Positions 33,038 through 42,300 of a stretch of DNA of 49,471 nt are shown here, one piece after another. Location of the stretch: positions 1 to 49,471 of the forward strand of contig CAKZUK010000122.1 in NCBI GenBank assembly GCA_937921775.1, read 5' to 3'. The position numbers and the translations under genes were made by a program. The notes under the pieces were generated by a model. The model was not told the origin of the DNA. It worked only from the letters and a program-made list of their open reading frames with translations, and made no database searches. The DNA is from an uncultured Saprospiraceae bacterium (GTDB taxonomy: Bacteria; Bacteroidota; Bacteroidia; Chitinophagales; Saprospiraceae). Each line of letters begins with the position of its first letter. The first letter of the stretch is position 1.

Positions 33038-33582
33038 TACGCTTGTGGAACTTTAGGAGCCGATTTCTTTTCTACTTTTTTAAAAAGCTTGGGACCGATA
33101 GCATCGCGAATCAGATTGTTGATGTCTTCCATTTTGAGTTTTGTTTTCAGACTCACCATGACCAACTCTTCTTCATCTCTTACAAAAATCAACAGTTTTC
33201 GGATTAGGTCTTTCTTCTCTTGAACCATAATACTCACATTGGTCTCATCATCCTTTATGTAGATCAAATCTTGCATTCCTTTTTTGCGAACAGCATTCAT
33301 AAACTTGCGAGATTCTTCTTTCGAAACGGTATTGCCATCTTCCATGACCAGAACTTTCATCTTCTTGATGTGCTTAACATATTTCAAAAGTTCTTTTTCA
33401 TCTTCGTCAACATATCGTTTTCCAATCCCTGCTCCTAACTTTAGTATCCAACCTGGCAGTGAAATATTGGTAGCGCCAGCATCTTTTTTGTGCATTCGGT
33501 AAAACTTATTGATACTGCGACTTTGCGCCATCATCAGGCTAGGTATTAGCAGCAGCAGAAGAACATACGTTAACTTTTTCAT
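33037..33582 (-). CDS. Secreted DUF4252 protein
   Basis: A 181-residue exported protein (signal peptide MKKLTYVLLLLLIPSLMMAQ). The DUF4252 features include ISLPGWILKLGAGIGKRYVD, LLKYVKHIKKMKVLVMEDGN, a charged NVSIMVQEKKDLIRKLLIFV region and LVMVSLKTKLKMEDINNLIR. Shares the operon with the sigma factor upstream and lies 38 bp from the previous DUF4252 gene. The basic C-terminus (KKVEKKSAPKVPQA) is unusual. A tandem repeat array follows directly behind its stop codon. Function unknown. Confidence 0.86.
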   Translation of the reverse strand: MKKLTYVLLLLLIPSLMMAQSRSINKFYRMHKKDAGATNISLPGWILKLGAGIGKRYVDEDEKELLKYVKHIKKMKVLVMEDGNTVSKEESRKFMNAVRKKGMQDLIYIKDDETNVSIMVQEKKDLIRKLLIFVRDEEELVMVSLKTKLKMEDINNLIRDAIGPKLFKKVEKKSAPKVPQA

Positions 33583-33620
33583 GGCTTTTTAGTTTTAGAT
33601 TTCTTAGCTTTTAATGCGCA

Positions 33621-34157
33621 TTAATGCTGTTCTCTTTCTTCTAGCTTGTCCAAGTGCTCAGCTCCTTCTACGTCAAGGACATTCGCTAGTTTTGAAATTT
33701 TATCCAAACTAATCATCCCAACAAAACTCACCATTACGAATTCATCTTCGCTGCCTACCAGCAAGAGTAACTCATTGATTACTTCCATGTCGCCAGAATC
33801 TTTTATTAAGAACTGAACGTCATCGCCATCGTCTCTTACGGTCATTAATACTTCGTAGCCTTTAGTATTAATAGTGGCGGTAGCTTCCTTATACATCTGC
33901 TTGGGGTTTACCTCAGTGGTCAACACTCGCAAACCGCGCATGTCTTTTACCACTTCCAATACGGCCTGAGCTTCTGCGTCTTCCAGTTCGTCGATTTCTA
34001 GTTTACCTAAAAGGCTAAACATTTTTGCGCTAATGTAAACGACTGTAAAGTTTTCGTCGTCCATGTGTTTCTCAAAATACTTTGAGATGGCATCTTGCGA
34101 CTGAGCAGATACGCTCATTCCCAGAAATGCGATTAGAAAAATTGATAGATACTTCAT
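33621..34157 (-). CDS. Secreted DUF4252 protein
   Basis: A 178-residue protein with signal peptide (MKYLSIFLIAFLGMSVSAQ). Recognisable DUF4252 units include FTVVYISAKMFSLLGKLEID, AVLEVVKDMRGLRVLTTEVN, DVQFLIKDSGDMEVINELLL and FVMVSFVGMISLDKISKLAN. It is the first DUF4252 gene after the regulator in the second operon and is closest to the 22589-23110 copy in length and order. A role in the envelope stress or adhesion programme of the sigma factor is inferred from context only. Confidence 0.87.
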   Translation of the reverse strand: MKYLSIFLIAFLGMSVSAQSQDAISKYFEKHMDDENFTVVYISAKMFSLLGKLEIDELEDAEAQAVLEVVKDMRGLRVLTTEVNPKQMYKEATATINTKGYEVLMTVRDDGDDVQFLIKDSGDMEVINELLLLVGSEDEFVMVSFVGMISLDKISKLANVLDVEGAEHLDKLEEREQH

Positions 34158-34241
34158 TATTTTAGTTTAGTTTAATTATTAAAAAATTTATTTTAGCTTT
34201 TTGAGGTGAATGATCACAAGCAAGATTGGGATTCTCATTCT

Positions 34242-34739
34242 TTATCTTTTAATTCGAGCCGTTGCCTTTTCTGCTTTCTTCATGGAGGCAGCGGCCGTTC
34301 CGGTTCCTTTGTTCATTTTCTTAGAAAGTAAAAGCAAGACTTCTTTTGCTTTTAGGTATGCCTCTTCAGGGTCTTCGTAGGTATCTTCATATACCATATC
34401 TTTTTGTTGTTCTAAAGCGCCATTTTTTTGATACAAAAAGAAAACACCAAAAATAAAAATGGCAGCGGCGGCAGCTCGAAGGATATAAAAATTAAGTTGG
34501 CGTTTTTTTGCCGGAGCTTTTTCTTCTATAGCTAAATGAGCTTTTAAGTTGGCTTCAAAGTCATTACTAATTTTGATTGCTTGTTCCTGTTTTACGTATA
34601 CAAACAATGCTTTGTATTCCTTCAGTGAAGCTTCTACTTCCTCTTGGTTGAAATAATCTCTCAGCTGAGATTCTTCTGCAATACTGGTTTCGCCTTCCCA
34701 GTATTTGTCTAATAATTTTTTGATCGTGCTATAATCCAT
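34242..34739 (-). CDS. Putative membrane-anchored regulator (anti-sigma-like)
   Basis: A 165-residue paralogue of the regulator at 24124-24615: MDYSTIKKLLDKYWEGETSI matches MDWKIKKELLEKYWKGETSL in spacing and charge. One membrane helix is seen (about residues 80-103, ILRAAAAAIFIFGVFFLYQ), then a basic periplasmic tail ending KKAEKATARIKR. It overlaps the sigma gene by 11 bp. The topology and the coupling to the sigma gene support an anti-sigma role, although there is no zinc site. The two copies differ strongly in the C-terminal region, so they may sense different signals. Confidence 0.72.
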   Translation of the reverse strand: MDYSTIKKLLDKYWEGETSIAEESQLRDYFNQEEVEASLKEYKALFVYVKQEQAIKISNDFEANLKAHLAIEEKAPAKKRQLNFYILRAAAAAIFIFGVFFLYQKNGALEQQKDMVYEDTYEDPEEAYLKAKEVLLLLSKKMNKGTGTAAASMKKAEKATARIKR

Positions 34740-35238
34740 AAGATTCTACATTTAATAATTGAGCTTTTACTTTTTGTCGGGCGCGATGTAAGGTAACTTT
34801 TACATTATTCACGGGAATAGAAAGTGCTTTACTGATTTCATCATAGGTCATTTGTTCAATATCGCGCAATTGTATGACCATTTTTTGTTTTTCTGGTAGC
34901 GCTGCGATCAAACGGTGGACACGACTTACCGCATCTTTTACTTCCATCAGGTGATGTGGACTGGCTTGCTTAGCCGGCATGTCATAACCCTCAGGAATCG
35001 CGTTTGTTCGCTTGTGCTTAGATCTCATTTTATCAATTGAAAGGTTTTTCGTTAATCGCATACACCAAGCTTCCACAGATACTAGGTTTTTAATTTCATC
35101 TCTTTGATTCCACAATTTGATCATTACTTCCTGAACCACATCTTCTGCCTCCACCTCAGATCCAACGTAGCGGACTGAGAAGCGATAAAGCTTGTCTTTG
35201 TGGGGCATTACTAGTTGTGTAAATTCTTTCCAGTTCAT
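34729..35238 (-). CDS. ECF RNA polymerase sigma factor
   Basis: A 169-residue ECF sigma factor, paralogous to the one at 24599-25114. Region 2 reads KLYRFSVRYVGSEVEAEDVV and QEVMIKLW; region 4 reads MTYDEISKALSIPVNNVKVT and LHRARQKVK. The ATG at 35238 (MNWKEFTQL) gives the same short N-terminus as its paralogue; ATGs at 35310 and 35352 are also in frame, and the one at 35352 would lie 14 bp behind the putative ECF promoter. Followed by the regulator gene (11-bp overlap) and three DUF4252 genes. Confidence 0.92.
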   Translation of the reverse strand: MNWKEFTQLVMPHKDKLYRFSVRYVGSEVEAEDVVQEVMIKLWNQRDEIKNLVSVEAWCMRLTKNLSIDKMRSKHKRTNAIPEGYDMPAKQASPHHLMEVKDAVSRVHRLIAALPEKQKMVIQLRDIEQMTYDEISKALSIPVNNVKVTLHRARQKVKAQLLNVESYGL

Positions 35239-35366
35239 ATTCTGTACGGTAGAGCCGCAAATGTTAGTTTCAGTCTCAAATTCAATGGCAGTACATTTTG
35301 ATTTAGCCATCTTAAAATCTAAAACTTTGGTTTTCCAAACTTTTACAAGCATGTGGTTAAAAAGAG

Positions 35367-35393
35367 GACGATTCGATTTTTTTAATGTTACAA
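35367..35393 (-). promoter_or_regulatory. Candidate ECF promoter of the second sigma/DUF4252 operon
   Basis: On the minus strand TTGTAAC (35393-35387) is followed by exactly 16 nt and CGTC (35370-35367), identical in both boxes and spacing to the element before the first sigma gene. The spacer sequences are unrelated. Confidence 0.6.
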
Positions 35394-35699
35394 GAGAATG
35401 AGAAAAAAGTTGGAGATGAGAACTTGGAGATGGGAACTTGCTTTCTAATCTGAGCTCCATGTCGAGTATACCTACCTCTTTCCAGCTCTCATTCCTCACG
35501 CTTCTCTCATTAACATTTATTTAATTCAGCAAAACACTTCTTAAATAATTGTGAAACTTAATTTCCTAAATCCGTTTTTACATATAAATAAAGGTATAAA
35601 GCTTCTTTTTGAAGGGAAGTCAGTTATTAACATTCAAAGGGAAACTTCCAAGTTCCCACTTCGTGCCTCCAAGTTCTCCCAACTTCCTCCAATAACCAC
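35394..35699. repeat. Divergent intergenic region with inverted purine-rich repeats
   Basis: Between the divergent sigma and LptG-like genes. GAGAACTTGGAGATGGGAAC near 35418 and its inverted relatives (AACTTCC, CAAGTTCCCAC, CAAGTTCTCCC near 35642-35690) form an imperfect inverted repeat of GAAGTTGGGA units about 200 bp apart. I see no gene here. Confidence 0.45.
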
Positions 35700-35707
35700 T
35701 ATATTTG
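35700..35707 (+). promoter_or_regulatory. Candidate -7 box (TATATTTG) of the LptF/LptG-like gene
   Basis: Exact TAnnTTTG, 30 bp before the TTG start codon. It supports the start at 35738. No good -33 element. Confidence 0.5.
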
Positions 35708-35737
35708 CCAATACACTAATCCAAATTAGACGAAGAA

Positions 35738-37528
35738 TTGAAAAAGATAGATAGATTAATGGTCCAGAGCTTTATTGCTCCTTTTATAGCAACCTTCTTC
35801 ATTGCTATGTTTGTGTTGATTATGCAGTTTCTTTGGACCTATATTGATGACATCATCGGTAAAGGTGCTGGCTTCATGATGCTGGTTGAGCTATTGTCAT
35901 ACCTTTCTATGTCTTTGATTCCGACAGCTTTCCCGATTGCCATATTGATTAGTTCGGTGATGGTACTAGGGAATATGGCCGAACATTATGAGCTATCCAG
36001 CTTTAAATCGGCTGGCGTTCCCCTAGCTAGAGTAATGGCTCCTTTGATGATACTGACTATTGGAATTAGCTTCAGCTCCTATTTTGTCGCCAATAATTTG
36101 ATTCCAATCACCAACCTAAAATTCAAATCAAGGTTGCACGATATTCGTAAGCAAAAACCTACACTCAGTTTGGAAGGAGGTGTTTTTAATGAAGATTTCA
36201 AAGACTTTACCATATATATAGGTGCTAAGGACAAAAAAGACAGTAAGACCATTTCAGATGTACTGATCTACAATCACGATTATACCAACAAGGACAGAAC
36301 CAGTATCATCACTGCCAAGAAAGGCGAAATGTATGTCACTAAAGACAAGCAACTCTTTGTGATGAACCTTTTTAATGGGACGCAGTATCAGGAAACCAAG
36401 CCCGCTAAGAAAGATCCAAAAGATAAAACCTATCCTTTTGTTCGTACCTCTTTTAAAGAATGGACAAAAACCTTTGACCTCGCTCAGTTTGAAATCAACT
36501 CTACCGACGAGAACCTTTTCAAAAATCATCAAACCATGTTGACTACTGGTCAACTAAGAACCGCGATTGACTCTTTGGACTCCAAGTTAGATCGTCGATT
36601 GGCTTCTCTTGGTACTCATTTCAAAAAGCATTTTCAGCTAACTAAAAAAGAAGCACTGGAGTATGAACGAGCGCTTTATGAAGAAAAAAATGGAAAGAAA
36701 AAACCGAAAAAAGTAAGCGATGCAGAGCGTTCTCGAAAAGACATGATGCGTCAGAAGGTTAAAATATTTAATGACTCCATCGACATTAGTAGTTTTAAAA
36801 AGGAAGATCCTTTCGCAATAGAAGAACCTGAAGACGATAGCATTAAGGTGGCGGCGAGTAAAAAGAAAGAGACCGTTAAAAAGAGTAAAAAAAGTAAAAT
36901 CACCAATGGAGCAGGCAATAAGAATAGAACAGCTTCCAGCAATTCCAAAGCGATAATAACAAAAGATAAACCTAAAAAAATAAAAGCAAAGGTTAAGTTA
37001 CTCGATCAAATCATTGACAAACCGCTTAATGAATATGATAGTTTTATTGAAACCGTGGCTGTTTCCGAACGCTCTAGAATTTTTACAAAATCAAAGTCAT
37101 TCGCTAGAAGCATTAGAGATCAATCCAATGCTGCGGTACGATCTATCAATCGTACCAAAGAAACACGAGTCAAGCATATCTATGAACTCAATATGAAATT
37201 CAGCATGGCTGTAGTCTGCTTTATTTTCTTATTTATTGGTGGACCGATGGGCGCTATTATTCGCAAAGGTGGTTTCGGTTACCCAATTCTTATAGCCATC
37301 ATCTTTTTTATGATTTATATGGTGATGAATATTTTTTGCAAAAAGCTAGCGGAGAGTTTTGTCCTCCCTGCCTTATTCGCATCTTGGGTGCCTTGCATGA
37401 TTTTGTTCCCTATTGGACTTATCCTTACTTACCGAGCAATGAATGACTCCCCAGCCATTAATTTTAGTTGGTTTGGAAATATTATCGACTTTTTCAAGCG
37501 ATTGTTGAAACGTGAAGTTGCTAGTTAA
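35738..37528 (+). CDS. LptF/LptG (YjgP/YjgQ) family permease with a long charged insertion
   Basis: A 596-residue protein of the lipopolysaccharide export permease family, expected in the inner membrane. Three helices come first (about 12-36, 45-75, 97-120; MKKIDRLMVQSFIAPFIATF is the family N-terminus), a periplasmic jellyroll-like region (about 140-260) and three C-terminal helices (about 485-580; IGGPMGAIIRKGGFGYP is the family signature). The unusual part is residues 290-480: a coiled, strongly basic linker (KKKPKK, KKSKKSK) that makes the protein far longer than the usual 360-400. The start is TTG at 35738 because the family N-terminus begins there. Confidence 0.88.
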   Translation: MKKIDRLMVQSFIAPFIATFFIAMFVLIMQFLWTYIDDIIGKGAGFMMLVELLSYLSMSLIPTAFPIAILISSVMVLGNMAEHYELSSFKSAGVPLARVMAPLMILTIGISFSSYFVANNLIPITNLKFKSRLHDIRKQKPTLSLEGGVFNEDFKDFTIYIGAKDKKDSKTISDVLIYNHDYTNKDRTSIITAKKGEMYVTKDKQLFVMNLFNGTQYQETKPAKKDPKDKTYPFVRTSFKEWTKTFDLAQFEINSTDENLFKNHQTMLTTGQLRTAIDSLDSKLDRRLASLGTHFKKHFQLTKKEALEYERALYEEKNGKKKPKKVSDAERSRKDMMRQKVKIFNDSIDISSFKKEDPFAIEEPEDDSIKVAASKKKETVKKSKKSKITNGAGNKNRTASSNSKAIITKDKPKKIKAKVKLLDQIIDKPLNEYDSFIETVAVSERSRIFTKSKSFARSIRDQSNAAVRSINRTKETRVKHIYELNMKFSMAVVCFIFLFIGGPMGAIIRKGGFGYPILIAIIFFMIYMVMNIFCKKLAESFVLPALFASWVPCMILFPIGLILTYRAMNDSPAINFSWFGNIIDFFKRLLKREVAS

Positions 37529-37666
37529 TACGCTCTCCGTATTACACACTACATGCTCTCCTGCATATTTAATACACATAGCTCTCGAGCAGATCAATAA
37601 GATTCTCCAAAAAATATTTACACATCACTAAACCATCTCCATTCATTTTGTTAGGTTTGTTGTGAA

Positions 37667-37680
37667 TTCTTAATTAAGAA
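37667..37680. promoter_or_regulatory. Palindrome upstream of the DUF2461 gene
   Basis: TTCTTAATTAAGAA is a perfect 14-bp palindrome 21 bp before the start codon, a possible operator or hairpin. Confidence 0.3.
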
Positions 37681-37700
37681 ACTAAGCAATATTTTTCTAT

Positions 37701-38384
37701 ATGAAACATCCGGTTATTCCTAAGTCAAGCTTTAAATTTCTAAAAGATCTTAGCAAAAACAACGATCGAGATTGGTTTGCTAAACACAAACCGAAATACG
37801 AAGAAGCGCAAACCAATATGAAGTTGGTAAAAGATGCTATCGGTCAAGAAATGGAGAAAGTTGACAATATTGAGAAAACAAAATTGTATCGAATCTACAG
37901 AGATGTACGTTTTTCAAAAAATAAACTTCCTTACAAGAACAACTTTGGCATTAGTTTAAGTCGCGCAACAAAATTACTCAGAGGCTCTTACTATATCCAA
38001 ATCGAACCAGGAGGGAAGTCAATGGTGGGCGGTGGCTTTTGGGCTCCAAATCCAGCCGACCTCAAACTGATTCGCCAAAACATTGAAATCGACGATAAGC
38101 CACTCCGAAAAATTATGAAAGCTGCAAAGTTCAAAAAATATTTCGGCGAGCTCGGAGGCGAAAAAGTAAAAACATCTCCAAAAGGATTTGACAAAGAACA
38201 TCCAGCTATTGACCTACTTCGCCATAAGCAGTTCTATGCCTTTCGCACCTTTACCGATAAAGAAGTACTCGATCCTAATTTTGTTTCAGAAGTAGCAAAA
38301 ACGCTAAAGGCCATCCGTCCATTCTTCGATTATATGAGTGAGATATTGACGACTGACTTGAATGGGGTGCCGCTTTACGAATAG
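37701..38384 (+). CDS. DUF2461 family protein
   Basis: A 227-residue cytoplasmic protein of the DUF2461 (TIGR02453) family: the N-terminal SFKFLKDLSKNNDRDWFAKHK motif, the basic RIYRDVRFSKNKLPYKNNFG central motif, and the SMVGGGFWAPNPADLKLIRQ segment are all present. Family members are widespread and of unknown function. The length is normal. It follows the LptG-like gene by 172 bp and precedes a PAP2 phosphatase, but nothing implies a shared pathway. Confidence 0.9.
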   Translation: MKHPVIPKSSFKFLKDLSKNNDRDWFAKHKPKYEEAQTNMKLVKDAIGQEMEKVDNIEKTKLYRIYRDVRFSKNKLPYKNNFGISLSRATKLLRGSYYIQIEPGGKSMVGGGFWAPNPADLKLIRQNIEIDDKPLRKIMKAAKFKKYFGELGGEKVKTSPKGFDKEHPAIDLLRHKQFYAFRTFTDKEVLDPNFVSEVAKTLKAIRPFFDYMSEILTTDLNGVPLYE

Positions 38385-38507
38385 CGGGAAAATTGGGAAT
38401 GAGAAGTTAGAAGTGGAAAGTGTGAAATTCAATCGACCGCGGAGCCTCGCGATTGCGGGCAACTTCCCAGCTTCAAATCACAAATTTTTTTCTAAAAAGA
38501 AAAAAAC

Positions 38508-39176
38508 ATGCAATTCATAAAAAACAACAAATTCTACCTCGGCTGCTTCCTCATCTTTCTATTGGTGGGAGCTGGCTTATTGATGAACATCCAGCAAGGC
38601 GATGTTATTTTGTTTTTTAGTGAGCGAAGAAATCCTGTCAGTGATTTTTTCTTCAAATATTTCACGAAAGTGGGTGAAGAGCATGGTTATATTTTGGTCA
38701 TTACTATCTTCCTTTTTATACGATTCCGCTACGCTTTACTCGCTTTCCTGGCAGGAGTAGGCGCATTGATTATCAGTTATTTACTCAAATCATATTTTAA
38801 ACATCCTCGCCCGAAACTTTACTTTAATCAAGAAGGTACTTTCGATCAAATACAAGCAGTAGAGGGCGTACATCTGCTCAGTGGTTCTATGAGCTTTCCT
38901 TCAGGTCATACCGCTTCTGGCTTCGCACTTTATGGAATAATTGCATTTTTAGTTGGAAAACGATGGTATTGGCAAATTGCCCTCTTTCTTGTTGCCTTTT
39001 TAGTAGGTTTTTCACGAATTTACCTCGTCCAACATTTTTTGAAAGACGTTTACTTAGGTGCCATTACTGGAACTTTCATTGCTTGGCTTCTATATCTAAT
39101 AAACATTCGTTTTCCTTATAACAACCAACGTTGGATTGACCGTTCTTTTGGTAAAAAACCTATTGATCAAGCCTAA
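38508..39176 (+). CDS. PAP2-type membrane phosphatase
   Basis: A 222-residue membrane protein with about six helices. The three phosphatase motifs are intact: KSYFKHPRP (Lys94, Arg101), PSGH (131-134) and SRIYLVQHFLKD (Arg170, His176, Asp180), so it should dephosphorylate a lipid substrate such as phosphatidic acid, undecaprenyl diphosphate or phosphatidylglycerol phosphate. The active site faces the periplasm. It is probably a single gene, with a short intergenic stretch on both sides. Confidence 0.92.
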   Translation: MQFIKNNKFYLGCFLIFLLVGAGLLMNIQQGDVILFFSERRNPVSDFFFKYFTKVGEEHGYILVITIFLFIRFRYALLAFLAGVGALIISYLLKSYFKHPRPKLYFNQEGTFDQIQAVEGVHLLSGSMSFPSGHTASGFALYGIIAFLVGKRWYWQIALFLVAFLVGFSRIYLVQHFLKDVYLGAITGTFIAWLLYLINIRFPYNNQRWIDRSFGKKPIDQA

Positions 39177-39332
39177 AAAAGGCAATTCGAGTCTTCCCCT
39201 AAATTTGGAAACTATTATGATATCAAGCTTTAGTCCAATATAAAAACTCAGACTTTAGTATTTTGTGTAATATCTCCTGTCTATTTCCCGCCTAAAACCT
39301 CCTTTTGAGATTGGATAGATAGATAAAAAGGT

Positions 39333-39340
39333 TAAATTTG
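39333..39340 (+). promoter_or_regulatory. Promoter of the T9SS type B gene (ATTG-N19-TAAATTTG)
   Basis: TAAATTTG matches TAnnTTTG exactly, and ATTG at 39310-39313 lies 19 nt upstream, a near-match to the TTTG -33 element at the right spacing. It is 57 bp before the ATG at 39397. This is the best complete promoter in the window. Confidence 0.6.
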
Positions 39341-39396
39341 GCTATTTAATGGAAATCTGTAATTTCCCTTCCTATTTCAAACCAAATTTCAATAGC

Positions 39397-42300
39397 ATGA
39401 GATATTGTTTATCGCTTGTCTTCTTTGTATTTATTAGCATTTCAGCCTTTGCTCAACCTGCCAATGACCAATGTGGTGGCTTAATTGACCTTGGCGTCGT
39501 TCCTTTTTGTCCAGACACAGAATTTTATACCAATGTAGACGCAACAGAGGGCGACATCGGAATCGATAATTTTCCTACCGGTTGTGATAATGGTGACATC
39601 GCTTTTGTTGGACGAGACGTATGGTTTCAGTTCACAACAGATGCTGTTATCCTTGATTACACCATTACTTGTACTGGTATTACTGACGGTATGGGATCTA
39701 GCCCAATGTCAAACCCACAGGTTATGGTGTATCGTGGTGATTGTTCTTTTGACAACCTTTCTCTCGTCAAATGTGGTAGAGCGCTCGATGGCGAAAATGA
39801 ACTAGCCATTGATGTACTTGGCCTTGATCCCAACACAGAATACTTTATTCGGATCAACGACTGGTCCGCCACTGCCACTCCTAACTGGGGTAGCTTTCAA
39901 TTATGTATTAGTGAACTTGAACCAATATACATAATGGGCGAAGATATGATGGCGAGTACCTGCGAAGGAACGCTATATGATTCTGGAGGTGAAATGGGTG
40001 ATTATGATGATGGCGAAAATAATATTTTCACGCTTTGCCCAAATGAATTCCACGAATGTATTTTGGTTGATGTTGGCTTTTTCAATCTTGAAAATAATGC
40101 TGACGAACTCAATGTATACGAAGGCGAAGGCACCGGAGGTTTACTCATTGCTTCTCTGACGGGTGCGAGTGGCGCTAGTGCTTTCGAAATCGAAGCTTCT
40201 TCCAACTGTATCACCTTTGAATTTACATCGGACGGCTCAGTAGTAAACGAAGGATTTGAACTAACTTGGGAATGCACCGTTGCTCCTTGTGGAGGCTCTT
40301 CGGTTGACAATCCGACAGATATTCCTTCTATTCCTTACAACAATACTTTAAGTACCTGTGGTGAAGCCGCTACCATTGGCGAAAGCCCTTGTAACAATGC
40401 GCCTTTCCTTAATGGTCCTGACTATGTGTTTACTTACGAATCACCTGGTGATATTTGTGCTTCTATTTTAATCACAGGAGCTGACAACAATACTGGTGTA
40501 CTCGTATTAAATGGCCCTCCAAATGATCCAGCAACAGTTTGTGTTTCACAAAGTGCAGGTGGTGCAATCGGTAGTGCTAATTTTCAAGCACCGGGTACTT
40601 ACTACATTATCGTTGCTAACGCAGCAGGATGTACCGACTTTACCATTGATATTGAAGAAGCAGATTGTGTACTCTCCCCTGCCCTAGTAGATGCACTTTG
40701 TAATCCGCTCAACGGTTGCCAAGAAGTTGATAGCACAGGTGCCATTCTACCTTCTATCCTTTTCTTTGAAGATGGCTTTCAAGATGTTGACATGATAAAT
40801 GGCGTCAACTCAGGTTGCTGGTTTGGTGTAGGTACTGAACCTGACTTTTACTGGTTTACCATTGAAGCACAAGCAGATGGTCCTTTTGGTTTCATTCTAG
40901 AATCTGCTGATATTCCTTCAGATATTGATTTCAATGTTTGGGGACCATTTACCGAAGAGATGGTATGTGATAGTGCTGGTCTTGTCATCAACTTTATTGA
41001 AAATAATGAACCCATTCGAAGTAGTTATGCCGGTGGTACTCAACCTACTGGTTTGACCGATATTCATCCATTGGACGGATACCCTGTTTTAGATACCTAC
41101 GATTGTGATGGTCCTGGGATTAATGACGATGTTGTTAGCACGATTGCAGCAATTGAAGGTGAACACTATGTTGTTTTAGCAAATGACTGGGGTAATCAAA
41201 TTGAAAGTGGTGGTATACAAATTGAATGGGGACCATCTGGCCCTGGTGTACTTGACCCGGATCTAAACGATATTGAAGGCAGTGACACTACATTATGCGC
41301 TGGCGAAATGGTACAACTCGAATTACCAAATTGGATTAGTACTATTCAATGGATCACGAATACCAACACACTAAGTTGTGATGATTGTAATAATCCAATT
41401 GCAACGCCAACTGAATCTACTACCTATCAAGCCATTGTTACAGGTGTATGTTTGAATGATACCATTGATGTAAATGTATTTGTATATGACCTTGATGCTG
41501 GTGCAGATATTACGGTTTGTATGGGCGAAGATGTTCCTTTAAACCCAGGTGTTATTTTTGATGATACCGATTATGTTTGGACAGGTGACAACTTGAGTTG
41601 TACCAACTGTGCAGAACCTGTAGCTAGCACGAATACTGCTGGAACATTTACATACATCGTGGAGCAGATTGCTGAAAATTGTAGTTTGTTTGACACAATA
41701 GAATTAATCGTTCTTAGTGATCCAACTCCTGTTTTTGAAATTAGTGATAGCACTGCTATTTGTTTTACTGATCCAGTAGAACTCGGTGATCCTGCTAATG
41801 ATCCTTCTCTTGACTATGTTTGGACTTCTAACCCTGCGGGCTTAAATTCTACATTACCTAATCCAACTGCATTCCCTCCTGAGAGTACCACTTTTTATGT
41901 AACTGTAATGAGTGGGCTTTGTCCTGTACCAAGAATGGATAGTGTTTATGTTCAAGTAGATGTCCAAGCAGTTGTAAATGTTGCCAATGACACCTTGGTT
42001 TGCCAAGGTGAGATTGTATCGCTAGGCAACACCGCGCCAGAAGCAGGAGTCGTTTATAGTTGGTCACCAACTACAGGCCTTGATGATCCAAGTAGTCCTA
42101 ATCCAGTTTTGACAGCTGACGTTTCAGAGACTTATGTTTTGACTTCAGTTTTTGGAGCATGTACACGAACAGATACCGTTCAAGTCGTAACTTCTGTTAT
42201 TTCAATTGACATTGAAAATGACCCTGACTCTATCTTAATTTGTAAAGGCGAAGAAGTTATTTTAACTACGATGGCCGAGCCAAATGGCATTACAGTAAAC

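Noticed and set aside
32966..33223. 85-codon rightward frame in the repeat array
   Set aside because: Its start is made of the tandem repeats and the rest is antisense to a DUF4252 gene.
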